A stretch of DNA of 53,550 bases, taken from Flavimaricola sp. (GTDB taxonomy: Bacteria; Pseudomonadota; Alphaproteobacteria; Rhodobacterales; Rhodobacteraceae). Shown here one piece after another: positions 44,507-52,960 of the stretch. Within the stretch, counting starts at the first letter, position 1; the number at the start of each line of letters is the position of its first letter. Location: the NCBI GenBank assembly GCA_029255105.1, contig JAQWWH010000073.1, forward strand, positions 1 through 53,550, in the 5' to 3' direction. Made by a program: the position numbers and the translations under genes. The notes under the pieces were generated by a model. That model did no database searches, was not told where the DNA came from, and saw nothing but the letters and a program-made list of their open reading frames with translations.

Positions 44507-45585
44507 GCCGTCAGTGCGGCCTCGATCGCGGCCCGGTCAAGGCCTGCCTCGCCAATCACGACGAGCCGGGTTTCGCGGAGATCGCTGCCGAAGGGGCGGT
44601 CGTAATAGCTGTCGACCCGGGGACCCACGGCCTGAAGCGTCAACCGCATCGGTTTGCCTGCCACGGCGGCAAAACCCTTAAGCCGCAGGATGTCATGTTT
44701 GGCGATGATTGCGGACAGCCGTTCGGTAAAGGCCTTTGGGTCGGTGATCTCGGTCGTGGTGACGACAAAGCTTTCGAATTCGTCGTGCCCATGGTCGTGA
44801 TGATTGTCGTCGTCGTGGTCATCGTCGCCGTGGTCTTCATCGTCGTCGTCGTGATGATGGTGGTGATGGATCTCGTGCCGGGCGTCCATGTCGGTTTCCG
44901 AGCCGATGCCCTGGCCCAGAAGGACGTCGATGGGCAACGCGCCCATGGAGGCGCGCAGCACCTGCACGCCACCGCGCGCCTCGGACTTGAGGCGGTCGTG
45001 AAGGGCGGTAGACTCCTCTTCGGACAGCAGATCGGTCTTGTTGACGACGATCATGTCCGCACAGGCGATCTGGTCTTCGAACAGTTCGGCCAGGGGGGTG
45101 TCGTGATCCAACCCGTCGTCGGCCGCGCGCTGGGCGTCCACGGCGGCAACGTTATGGGCAAAGCGGCCATCGGTGACTGCCTTTCCGTCCACGACGGTCA
45201 CAACGCCGTCAACCGTGACCCGGGTCGAGATACCTGGCCAGTTGAAGGCGCGGACAAGGGGCTGCGGCAGGGCAAGGCCGGACGTTTCGATCACGATGTG
45301 ATCGGGGCGGTTTTCGCGTGCCAGCAGCATTTCCATGGTGGGGATGAAGTCATCGGCCACGGTGCAGCAGATGCAGCCATTGGACAGCTCCACAATATCC
45401 TCGTCAGCGCAGGCTTCGATTCCGCAGCCGCGCAGGATCTCGCCATCGACGCCAAGATCGCCAAATTCATTAATGATCAGGGCTATGCGCTTGCCGCCCG
45501 CGTTTTGCAGCATGTGGCGGATCAGCGTGGTCTTTCCGGCGCCGAGAAAGCCGGTGACGACGGTGGCGGGAATCTTGGCTTGCAT
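44503..45585 (-). CDS. cobW: CobW-family GTPase metallochaperone
   Basis: A 360-residue G3E GTPase that probably delivers cobalt to cobaltochelatase. It has the P-loop TGFLGAGKTT (11-20), the metal-binding motif NGCICCT with Cys71-x-Cys73-Cys74, the ETSG switch at ~100 and the NKTD guanine motif at ~182. A histidine/aspartate-rich linker at about 237-268 has a run of six His and many Asp, likely a metal buffer. The C-terminal CobW_C domain ends with SYYDRPFG. The ATG at 45585 gives MQAKIPATVVTGFLGAGKTT. It lies 72 bases after hupE. Confidence 0.95.
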   Translation of the reverse strand: MQAKIPATVVTGFLGAGKTTLIRHMLQNAGGKRIALIINEFGDLGVDGEILRGCGIEACADEDIVELSNGCICCTVADDFIPTMEMLLARENRPDHIVIETSGLALPQPLVRAFNWPGISTRVTVDGVVTVVDGKAVTDGRFAHNVAAVDAQRAADDGLDHDTPLAELFEDQIACADMIVVNKTDLLSEEESTALHDRLKSEARGGVQVLRASMGALPIDVLLGQGIGSETDMDARHEIHHHHHHDDDDEDHGDDDHDDDNHHDHGHDEFESFVVTTTEITDPKAFTERLSAIIAKHDILRLKGFAAVAGKPMRLTLQAVGPRVDSYYDRPFGSDLRETRLVVIGEAGLDRAAIEAALTA

Positions 45586-45657
45586 CTTGGGCTCCGGTCC
45601 TATGGCGTGAAACGGGCGGCCCCGACTGGGACCGCCCGACATTCGATGACGGTGGGA

Positions 45658-46305
45658 TCAGGCCCCGATGATCAGGGACAGGACGGGTCCTTCGACCATT
45701 TCAAGGGCCAGAAAGATCCCGACACCAGCGACCATCGCGCCGGAAAGGCGGGCATTGACGGCAGAGGCCGTTGTCGCGCCCAGAGCCTTTTCAGCGACCC
45801 AACCGGCGGCAACGGCGATGGCATACTGGATGAGGCCGAGGCCGATGAAGTAGCCAACCAAAACCAGGCCACCCACGCCACCTTCCTGTGCCGCGATCGA
45901 TCCACCGAAGGCAGAGCCGTGAAACAGGCCAAAGGCAGCAAAGATCGCCAGGGCGGGGGCAACGCCAAGCGCCTTGCCCGACAAGACGATCCCGCCAAGT
46001 ACGATAAGGGAGGCGACGATGACGCCTTCGGTCACCGGCATCGCAATGCCCGCATACATGAGCGCGCAGCCCAGCAGCATTGCGCCGATGTAGGCGGCGG
46101 GTGCCATCAGCTTGCGGCCGGTAAAGACGGCTGCGACGCCCATGAGCGCAACGAAGAACAGGTGGTCAAAGCCCAGAACCGGGTGACCGACGCCGGACAG
46201 AAGCCCGTCCGAGAAGGTCGTCATCGGCAAAGCGCCAAGCGGATGGTGGGCGAGCGCAGGGCTGGCAACCAGCATGCCCGCGGCGGCGAGAAGAAGTTTT
46301 TTCAT
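45658..46305 (-). CDS. HupE/UreJ-family transporter, probable cobalt permease
   Basis: A 215-residue membrane protein with a cleavable signal (MKKLLLAAAGMLVASPALA) immediately followed by HHPLG, and about six further helices. The HupE signature GVGHPVLGFDHLFFVALMGV (histidine and aspartate likely metal ligands) and FAAFGLFHGSAFGGSIAAQE are intact. HupE/UreJ proteins are nickel or cobalt permeases. Its position just downstream of a cobalamin riboswitch and upstream of cobW strongly favours cobalt. AAGGGGACAG precedes the ATG. Metal specificity is inferred from context. Confidence 0.9.
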   Translation of the reverse strand: MKKLLLAAAGMLVASPALAHHPLGALPMTTFSDGLLSGVGHPVLGFDHLFFVALMGVAAVFTGRKLMAPAAYIGAMLLGCALMYAGIAMPVTEGVIVASLIVLGGIVLSGKALGVAPALAIFAAFGLFHGSAFGGSIAAQEGGVGGLVLVGYFIGLGLIQYAIAVAAGWVAEKALGATTASAVNARLSGAMVAGVGIFLALEMVEGPVLSLIIGA

Positions 46306-46436
46306 ATCTGTCCCCTTCGGATCAGTATCGTGAAGGGGGGCATCGTCAGAGGGGCCAGATCTTACGCTGGCTTACCCCCACGGAACACCCCGTCCGTTGT
46401 CAAAGGCCGGACCCCGCCTGTGTGACGGACCCCGTG

Positions 46437-46650
46437 CATGGCAGGTCTCCTGGCTTGCGGGTCATTGCGTGCCGTCTGCCTTCCCGGTGACCGGTTTCCC
46501 GGCTAACCAGTGGCGTCTTGACGGCCGCTCTCCGCTCACAGTCGCGGGGGCGGCTGTGGAACTGGATCTCCCGCCTGGGGATCGATCCGCACCACATTCC
46601 CTTTTGATCCCCCAGTGCTTTGCACGTTGGCGGGGGAACCATGCCCCTTG
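46437..46650 (-). ncRNA. Cobalamin riboswitch
   Basis: Read on the minus strand, the segment shows GGTTCCCCC near the 5' end, a GGGAATGTGGTGCG segment, CCGCCCCCGCGACTGTGAG in the central junction, and the terminal B12 box CAAGCCAGGAGACCTGCC (about 46439-46458). This order and the near-invariant B12 box are diagnostic. It controls hupE 130 bases downstream. In that interval, stem ACGGA/TCCGT (46380-46384 with 46393-46397) competes with GTCCG/CGGAC (46392-46396 with 46408-46412), a possible expression platform; this last point is inference. Confidence 0.93.
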
Positions 46651-46933
46651 TTTGTGCGCTTTGACGGTGGGTGGCGTCAAGGTACGTTTACGACCTGACA
46701 GGAGTGGCCAGCGTCCCTTCGTGCCCGATCGCGTCGCGTGTGGCCCGCTCAGGAGCCTCCGGCGGGGATATTTATGGCGAGATGAGGAGGGGCAGGTCGC
46801 CCTCCCCCGGCAAGTTCGTGCTATATATTGTGGATAAGTGGCCAGGGGCCGCTGAAAGTAGTGTGGCTCCGTTGACTCGGGCCATGAGGGGCAGGCAGTC
46901 TTGGAGGGGGACGAGAATCGCGAGGGCAGCGCC
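46651..46933. other. Divergent intergenic region between riboswitch and smc
   Basis: No convincing gene. The stretch should hold the promoter for the riboswitch-hupE unit (minus) and that of smc (plus). An AT-rich patch, GCTATATATTGTGGATAAG near 46821-46839, stands out in a GC-rich background and could carry the smc promoter, but I cannot define a -35 element with confidence. Confidence 0.4.
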
Positions 46934-49900
46934 ATGCGCTTTACCAGACTGCGCCTGAACGGGTTCAAGAGTTTCGTGGATCCGACCGACCTGATCATTG
47001 CAGATGGTCTGACCGGCGTTGTCGGCCCCAATGGCTGTGGCAAGTCCAATCTTCTGGAAGCGCTGCGATGGGTTATGGGGGAAAACCGCCCCACCGCCAT
47101 GCGGGGCGGCGGCATGGAGGACGTGATCTTTGCCGGTGCAGCCACCCGCCCGGCCCGCAACCATGCCGAAGTGTCGCTGATCCTGGACAACTCTGAGCGG
47201 CTGGCCCCGGCGGGCTTTAACGATGCTGATACCCTTGAGATCATCCGTCGTATTACCCGCGATGCGGGGTCGGCCTATAAGGTCGGATCCAAGGACGTCC
47301 GCGCCCGCGATGTCCAGATGCTGTTTGCCGATGCCTCGACAGGGGCCCATTCTCCGGCCCTTGTCCGACAGGGCCAGATCTCGGAACTGATCAACGCCCG
47401 CCCCACGGCCCGCCGCCGCATCCTGGAAGAGGCGGCCGGGATTTCGGGCCTGTATCAGCGTCGTCATGAGGCCGAGTTGAAGTTGCGGGGTGCCGAATCC
47501 AACTTGACCCGGGTGGATGACGTGTTGGAGCAACTGGCCCAGCAGCTTGCCCAGCTTGCCCGTCAGGCGCGACAAGCGGCCCGCTACCGCGAGATCGGGT
47601 CGGCGCTGCGCCAGGCGGAGGGCCTTCTGCTGTATCGCCGGTGGAAAGAGGCGGATGAGGCGGCCAGCCTTGCCGCGGCCGAGCAGCGCACGAGGACAGT
47701 GGCAGCTGCCCAGGCCGAGGGTGCCGCCCGTGAGGCCGCCCGCCTGCGCGCCGGTGCCGAGGACCGCTTGCCCCGATTGCGCGAGGAAGAGGCGATTGCA
47801 GGCGCGATCCTGCAGCGTCTGACCGTCAGCCGCGATACCCTGACCGAAGAAGAGACCCGTGCCCGGGATACCATCCGTACCCTGTCCGATCGCATCGCCC
47901 AGATGGCCCGCGATATCGAACGCGAAGAAGCTCTGAACCGCGATGCGGGCGAGACGATGGAGCGTCTAGAGTGGGAAGCCCGGGAGCTGGCCAAGGCCGG
48001 TGAAGGCCACGAGCCCCGCCTAGAGGCCGCAGCCCAGGCCGCCCGCGAGGCGGCAAGCGTGTTGCAGTCCCGCGAATCCGATCTGTCCCAACAGACCGAG
48101 GATGTCGCCCGCCTTGCCGCCCGCCACCAGTCGGCCCAACGCCTGATCGAAGACAACCGCAAGACCCTTGCCAAGGCCGAGAGCGAGGCCGAGCGTGCCA
48201 AGGCCAGCCTATCCGGGGCAGAGGCGTCCCTTGCAAAGGCGCAGACTGATTTTGCGGCCGCCGGTGTGGCCGAACAGACGGCCGTGGCGACCGCTGCGAA
48301 AGTCGATGTCGCCCTTGCCGAGGCCGAAGCGGCCCGGGCCGAGACCCAGGGCCGCGAGGCCGAGGCCCGCGGCCAGCGGTCTGAGGCGGAAGGCGAGGCC
48401 AGCGCGTTGCGGGCAGAAGTCGCAGCTTTGGCGCGGCTGGTTGAACGGGATACCAAAGAGGGTGGCCAGGTCCTTGACCTGCTTCAGGTCAAGTCGGGTT
48501 ATGAAAAGGCCCTTGGCGCTGCCTTGGCGGATGATCTTCGGGCGCCTGCGATCGGGGCGGACGGTCGTTCGGGGTGGGTCGCCTTGCCGGCCTATTCCGA
48601 TGTCTCGGTTCTGCCGGAAGGTGTGCTTGCCCTGACAAACTACGTCACGGTCCCCGATGTACTGGTCCGCCGCATGGGCCAGGTGGGCCTGGTGTCCGCC
48701 GAGGATGGTCCCCGACTGCAAGCCGTTCTGCGTCCGGGCCAACGTCTTGTCAGCCTTGAGGGCGACCTTTGGCGCTGGGACGGTTTCCGGGCCGGGGCTG
48801 AGGACGCACCGTCGGCGGCGGCCCTGCGGCTACAGCAACTTAACCGGTTGGTAGAGCTCAAGCGCGACCTCGAGGACGTTGCGGCTCGGGCCCAAGGTGC
48901 GGCCCAAGCGCATGAGGCTTTGACAGCGCGCCTTGCCGCCCTGACAGAGGCGGACAAACAGGCCCGCATCGCCCGCCGCGAGGCGGACCGGCTGGTGGCC
49001 GAGGCCAATCGCGCCCTTGCCCGCGCCGAGGCAGATCGTGACCTTGCTGAGGGTCGGCGCGAGGCCTCGACCCTGGCCCTGGCTCGCCATGAGGATGAGG
49101 CGATGGCCGGCCGCAAGGCCCTGATCGAGGCGCAGCGCGGCGTTGAAGGGCTGGGCGATCTTGCTGCGGCGCGGGCGGCAGTCGAGGATATTCGGACGGC
49201 GGTCGAGGCGTCGCGCATCACCATGATGTCCCGCCGGTCCGCCCATGACGAGATCCGCCGGGAAGGCGAGGCGCGCGTCCGCCGCACCCAGGAAATCACC
49301 AAGGAAATCACCGGCTGGCGCAACCGCCTCGACACAGCCGCCCGCCGCATGTCCGAACTGGCAGAGCGCAAGGCCGCGTCAGAGGCGGAACTGGCCTCGG
49401 CGCAGGCGGCGCCCGAAGAAATCGCGGCCAAGCGGTCGGAACTGGATGCGGCTATTGCCGAAGCCGAGGCCCGCCGCGCCAAGGCCGCTGATGCCCTGGC
49501 CCAGGGCGAAACGGCCCTGAGAGAGGCAACCTTGTCCGAACGCGAGGCAGAGCGGACCGCATCCGAGGCCCGCGAGGCCCGCGCCCGGTCAGAGGCCCGG
49601 ACCGATGCCGCCCGCGAGGCTGTCACCTTTGCCGCCGAGCGGATCATGGAGGCGCAGGAGGTCACCCCGTCCAAGCTGCTTGAGACACTTGGGGCCGATC
49701 CCGAAAACATGGCCCCCGCCGAGACGATAGAGACCGAGGTCGCCATGCTGCGCCGCCAGCGCGATGCTCTTGGGGCGGTGAACCTGCGCGCTGAGGAAGA
49801 CGCCCGCGAGGTGCAGGAAGAGCATGATGGCCTGCTCAAGGAAAAGACCGACCTCGAAGAGGCGATCCGGGCCCTGCGCAACGGTATCGCCAGCCTCAAC

Positions 49901-50389
49901 AAAGAGGGCCGCGAGCGCCTTTTGACCGCGTTTGAACAAGTGAACGAGAATTTTGGCACCCTGTTCAGCCATCTTTTTGGGGGTGGCGAAGCTCGCCTTG
50001 TCCTCGTGGAAAGTGATGATCCGCTGGAGGCAGGTCTTGAGATTATGTGCCAACCGCCGGGCAAGAAGCTGAGTGTCCTTAGCCTGTTGTCTGGGGGCGA
50101 ACAGACATTGACGGCGCTGGCCCTTATCTTTGCCGTGTTTTTGGCCAATCCGGCCCCGATCTGCGTGCTGGACGAGGTCGACGCCCCGCTGGACGATGCC
50201 AACGTCACCCGCTTTTGCGATCTGCTGGACGAGATGACCCGGCGCACCAACACCCGTTTTCTGATCATCACCCACCATGCCGTCACGATGAGCCGGATGG
50301 ACCGCCTGTTCGGGGTGACGATGGGCGAGCAGGGGGTGAGCCAGCTGGTGTCGGTGGATCTGAAAAAGGCCGAACAGCTGGTTGCCTAG
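46934..50389 (+). CDS. smc: Chromosome segregation protein SMC
   Basis: A 1151-residue ATPase of the condensin complex. The N-terminal head starts MRFTRLRLNGFKSFVDPTDL and has Walker A VGPNGCGKSNLLEALRWVMG (~33-52). Long coiled coils rich in Ala, Arg and Glu flank a hinge (about 500-650, GYEKALGAALADDLRAPAIG). The C-terminal head has the ABC signature LLSGGEQTLTALALIFAVFL (~1050) and Walker B PICVLDEVDAPLDDANVTRF. The ATG at 46934 gives the standard start. scpA and scpB are not nearby. Very high GC gives long spurious frames on the opposite strand. Confidence 0.98.
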   Translation: MRFTRLRLNGFKSFVDPTDLIIADGLTGVVGPNGCGKSNLLEALRWVMGENRPTAMRGGGMEDVIFAGAATRPARNHAEVSLILDNSERLAPAGFNDADTLEIIRRITRDAGSAYKVGSKDVRARDVQMLFADASTGAHSPALVRQGQISELINARPTARRRILEEAAGISGLYQRRHEAELKLRGAESNLTRVDDVLEQLAQQLAQLARQARQAARYREIGSALRQAEGLLLYRRWKEADEAASLAAAEQRTRTVAAAQAEGAAREAARLRAGAEDRLPRLREEEAIAGAILQRLTVSRDTLTEEETRARDTIRTLSDRIAQMARDIEREEALNRDAGETMERLEWEARELAKAGEGHEPRLEAAAQAAREAASVLQSRESDLSQQTEDVARLAARHQSAQRLIEDNRKTLAKAESEAERAKASLSGAEASLAKAQTDFAAAGVAEQTAVATAAKVDVALAEAEAARAETQGREAEARGQRSEAEGEASALRAEVAALARLVERDTKEGGQVLDLLQVKSGYEKALGAALADDLRAPAIGADGRSGWVALPAYSDVSVLPEGVLALTNYVTVPDVLVRRMGQVGLVSAEDGPRLQAVLRPGQRLVSLEGDLWRWDGFRAGAEDAPSAAALRLQQLNRLVELKRDLEDVAARAQGAAQAHEALTARLAALTEADKQARIARREADRLVAEANRALARAEADRDLAEGRREASTLALARHEDEAMAGRKALIEAQRGVEGLGDLAAARAAVEDIRTAVEASRITMMSRRSAHDEIRREGEARVRRTQEITKEITGWRNRLDTAARRMSELAERKAASEAELASAQAAPEEIAAKRSELDAAIAEAEARRAKAADALAQGETALREATLSEREAERTASEAREARARSEARTDAAREAVTFAAERIMEAQEVTPSKLLETLGADPENMAPAETIETEVAMLRRQRDALGAVNLRAEEDAREVQEEHDGLLKEKTDLEEAIRALRNGIASLNKEGRERLLTAFEQVNENFGTLFSHLFGGGEARLVLVESDDPLEAGLEIMCQPPGKKLSVLSLLSGGEQTLTALALIFAVFLANPAPICVLDEVDAPLDDANVTRFCDLLDEMTRRTNTRFLIITHHAVTMSRMDRLFGVTMGEQGVSQLVSVDLKKAEQLVA

Positions 50390-50416
50390 CGGCGGTTGGG
50401 CCTCCTAGACGCTGCT

Positions 50417-50797
50417 TTAGTAGGGCAGGTCGTCCGGTGCTACGTCCACATGGTCGGGCGGCGGGGTTGCCCTGAATTGTTTGGCCTTGATGGTTGCCAG
50501 CCCCAGATCGAGCGCCTTCATCACCCGGTGCATCCCATCCATCACCCGGCCTTCGGCACACAGGAGGATGGGATAGGACAGGTCCGCCGCATTGATCTGA
50601 CGGGCATGGGTCAGTACAGCCCGGCAGGTTGCGTGATCATCGGTTGCCGCAAACCAGTAGGGTTCGTCGATTTCTCTGATCTGCCCAAGGGGATGGTCCT
50701 GCACCGGCAGGTCTGCGGCCAGCCTCGTCAATCGTTGCACATCCCAGGTCAGCACCCTCCCGTTGACTGGCCGAAAGTGATACTGCGGCCGGATCAC
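50417..50797 (-). CDS. Hypothetical protein with ParB/sulfiredoxin-like DGxHR motif
   Basis: About 126 residues, starting at a GTG at 50797 that overlaps the lytic transglycosylase stop (GTGA); an ATG at 50827 would add ten residues and overlap the upstream gene by 34 bases. The motif GRVMDGMHRVMKALDLG resembles the GxxxDGxHR phosphate-binding loop of ParB N-terminal and sulfiredoxin folds, and YPILLCAEG precedes it as in those folds. It lacks a helix-turn-helix, so it is not a partition protein. Residues before this (PYWFAATDDHATCRAVLTHA) are unassigned. Function unknown. Confidence 0.75.
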   Translation of the reverse strand: MIRPQYHFRPVNGRVLTWDVQRLTRLAADLPVQDHPLGQIREIDEPYWFAATDDHATCRAVLTHARQINAADLSYPILLCAEGRVMDGMHRVMKALDLGLATIKAKQFRATPPPDHVDVAPDDLPY

Positions 50798-51978
50798 AGA
50801 CGGTTTAGCAGGTCGCGCGTTGGCCATGCATCCGGCGGCAGGCCAAGGCGTTCCTGTTCGGCCTGAACGGCTTCGCGTGTCTTTTCACCCAGGATGCCAT
50901 CGATCCCGCCAACGTCATAGCCCCGGGTAACCAGGCGGGTTTGCAGGGCCCGCATCTCTTCGCTCGAAAGGCCCGGGTCGGGGTTGCCAGGGTCATAGAC
51001 TGGCGCCCCCATGATGCGCGTGCCGAAATAGGCAGCGGTGGTCACATAGACCAGGCTCTGGTTCCATTCAAAATAGACCCGAAAGTTGGGATAAACGAGG
51101 AAGGCTGGACCGTTGCGCCCCATGGGCAGCAGAACAGAGGCCGGCAGGTTGGCTGACCCCAGCGGGCCATTCCGCCCCCGTATCCCCATGTCGGACCAGC
51201 TTTGCACCGACATCTCGGTATCGAGGCCGGTCAGCCGCAGGTCCAGCCCGTCGGGCAAGACGATCTCGTGCATCCAGGGCTGTCCCGCCTGCCAGCCAAG
51301 CGACTGCAGCATGCGACCACCCGACATCAGGGCATCGGGTGCCGAGGTCTTGAGCGTGATATGCCCGTCGCCATCGCCATCGACACCGTTCTCGATGATG
51401 TCCTCGGGCAGCATCTGAACCATGCCGATTTCACCGGCCCATGCCCCGGTGGTCGTCCGGGGATCCAGATCGCCACGCTCAAAAAGGGTCATGGCGGCGA
51501 AGTTCTGCGGGCGGAATAGCTCGGGTCGGCGGCAATCATGGGCGAGGGTGAACAGGGCGTTGGCCGTGTTAAAGTCGCCCTGCACGGCGCCAAAGTCCGT
51601 CTCAAACGCCCAGAAGGCCAGAAGGACGCCGCGTGGAACGCCGTAGCTGGCCTCGATCCGGTCAAAGACGGCGTTGTAGCGGTCTGCGTTGCGGCGGGCG
51701 TTGTCGATCCGGTTTTGTGAAATCAGCCGGCGCGAGAAATCGATAAAGTCCCGCTGGAAGACCCCCTGTCTGCGGTCGGCGGCGATGACGTTTGGGTCAA
51801 TGGTGACGGATTGCAGGTAGGCCTGTGCTGTGGATTGCGAGATGCCCCGGGCGACAGCCTCAGTGACCAGTCCGGCCTTGAAGGAAGCGACGTCGCCACC
51901 GCAGGTTTGGGCGGCTAGCGGTCCACTGGCGAATGCGGTGATGGTGCAGGTAAACAGAAGAGACGAAAGACGCGACAT
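50794..51978 (-). CDS. Lytic murein transglycosylase with peptidoglycan-binding domain
   Basis: A 394-residue MltB-type enzyme. The signal peptide is MSRLSSLLFTCTITAFASGP...LAAQ. The SLT_2 domain has LLAFWAFETDFGAVQGDFNT with the catalytic Glu in WAFETDFG, and MTLFERGDL, GAWAGEIGMVQMLPEDIIEN. A C-terminal PG_binding_1 domain (about 340-394) reads LQTRLVTRGYDVGGIDGILG then EKTREAVQ. It cleaves glycan strands to 1,6-anhydro ends in the periplasm. No lipobox cysteine is present, so it is soluble rather than membrane-bound like MltB of E. coli. Confidence 0.93.
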   Translation of the reverse strand: MSRLSSLLFTCTITAFASGPLAAQTCGGDVASFKAGLVTEAVARGISQSTAQAYLQSVTIDPNVIAADRRQGVFQRDFIDFSRRLISQNRIDNARRNADRYNAVFDRIEASYGVPRGVLLAFWAFETDFGAVQGDFNTANALFTLAHDCRRPELFRPQNFAAMTLFERGDLDPRTTTGAWAGEIGMVQMLPEDIIENGVDGDGDGHITLKTSAPDALMSGGRMLQSLGWQAGQPWMHEIVLPDGLDLRLTGLDTEMSVQSWSDMGIRGRNGPLGSANLPASVLLPMGRNGPAFLVYPNFRVYFEWNQSLVYVTTAAYFGTRIMGAPVYDPGNPDPGLSSEEMRALQTRLVTRGYDVGGIDGILGEKTREAVQAEQERLGLPPDAWPTRDLLNRL

Positions 51979-52038
51979 GACAGCTCCCTTGGGGTTGAGG
52001 AAACCCTAACAGGGACAGCCCATCCTGCAAGTCTACGC

Positions 52039-52066
52039 GATCAGATCAGCGTGATCAGATCAGCGT
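52039..52066. repeat. Tandem 14-bp duplication at the end of cobD
   Basis: GATCAGATCAGCGT occurs twice in direct tandem, at 52039-52052 and 52053-52066. The second copy contains the cobD stop codon (52055-52057, minus strand). A recent slippage event would explain it; there is no sign that it disrupts the gene. Confidence 0.85.
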
Positions 52067-52960
52067 GAGCAGTACCAGAAGCGCGAGGAACAGGGCCCAA
52101 CTGAGCCAGAGGCTCCGGTTGGCGGCATCAATGTCATCCGCCCCAAGCGTCCGGCGGCCATCGGGATTCACAAAGGGAAAGTCTTGAACAGTCCCGTCGT
52201 AGCTGCGCGGCCCGGCAAGGGCGACACCAATCACCCGTGACAAGGCGGCCTCGGGCCAGCCGGCGTTTGGTGATTTGTGCAGGCCCGCGTCGCGCCGGAT
52301 TTCTGTCCACCGGCCACGGCCCGGGCGGGTCGCCCAGATCAGCAGGGCGGTCAGGCGGGCAGGCACAATGTTGAGGAGGTCGTCAAACCGGGCAGCCGCC
52401 CAGCCAAAGGCTTCGTGGCGCGGCGTCCTGTAGCCGATCATGGAATCGGCGGTATTCGTCACCTTGTAGATCATCAGGCCGGGCAGTCCGCCGATGAGGA
52501 ACCAAAAGGCCGGTGCGATCACACCGTCCGACATGTTCTCTGCCCCGCTTTCGATGGCGGAACGGGCAACGCCCGAAGGGTCGAGGCTTTTGGTGTCCCG
52601 GCTGACGATCATCGCAACGGCCCGCCGACCCTGTTGCAGCGACAGCCGCAACCCATCCGCCACGGCACCGACATGCTCGGTGAGAGAGCGTTGGGCAAGC
52701 AGGACCGCAGCGATCACGACGTCGATCAGCTGGCCGGGCAGGGCGGCAATCGCCCATCCAAGGAGCCCAGCCGCCACAACAAGCGCGGCAAACCCTAAGG
52801 TTCCCTTGATCCGTTGGTAAGGGGCAACATTCATACGGCGGTCCAGCGCACTAACCGCCCGCCCCATCAAGACCGCCGGATGGGGGAGCCTGTCCCAAAG
52901 CCAGCGCGGTTCCCCAAAGACCGCGTCCAGCAGCAGCGCCGCGATCAGGGCGGTGGTCAT
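52055..52960 (-). CDS. cobD: Adenosylcobinamide-phosphate synthase CobD/CbiB
   Basis: A 301-residue polytopic membrane protein that attaches aminopropanol phosphate to adenosylcobyric acid. The family blocks are [20 protein letters not shown] with [49 protein letters not shown] and [20 protein letters not shown]. The C-terminal [20 protein letters not shown] is also typical. Its ATG overlaps the cobC stop by four bases, so cobC and cobD are translated together. The symbol follows the Pseudomonas/aerobic nomenclature; in Salmonella usage this protein is CbiB. Confidence 0.95.
   Translation of the reverse strand: MTTALIAALLLDAVFGEPRWLWDRLPHPAVLMGRAVSALDRRMNVAPYQRIKGTLGFAALVVAAGLLGWAIAALPGQLIDVVIAAVLLAQRSLTEHVGAVADGLRLSLQQGRRAVAMIVSRDTKSLDPSGVARSAIESGAENMSDGVIAPAFWFLIGGLPGLMIYKVTNTADSMIGYRTPRHEAFGWAAARFDDLLNIVPARLTALLIWATRPGRGRWTEIRRDAGLHKSPNAGWPEAALSRVIGVALAGPRSYDGTVQDFPFVNPDGRRTLGADDIDAANRSLWLSWALFLALLVLLTLI

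Noticed and set aside
44371-46425. 684-residue plus-strand frame across cobW and hupE
   Set aside because: Antisense of two clear genes; its Val/Met-rich run is the complement of the His/Asp linker of CobW.
48640-50286. 548-residue Ser/Arg-rich frame opposite smc
   Set aside because: Low-complexity composition typical of the antisense of an Ala/Glu/Arg coiled coil; smc itself is unambiguous.
50417-50797. ParB chromosome partition protein
   Set aside because: Although it follows smc and has a DGxHR motif, it lacks the helix-turn-helix and dimer domains of ParB and is far too short.
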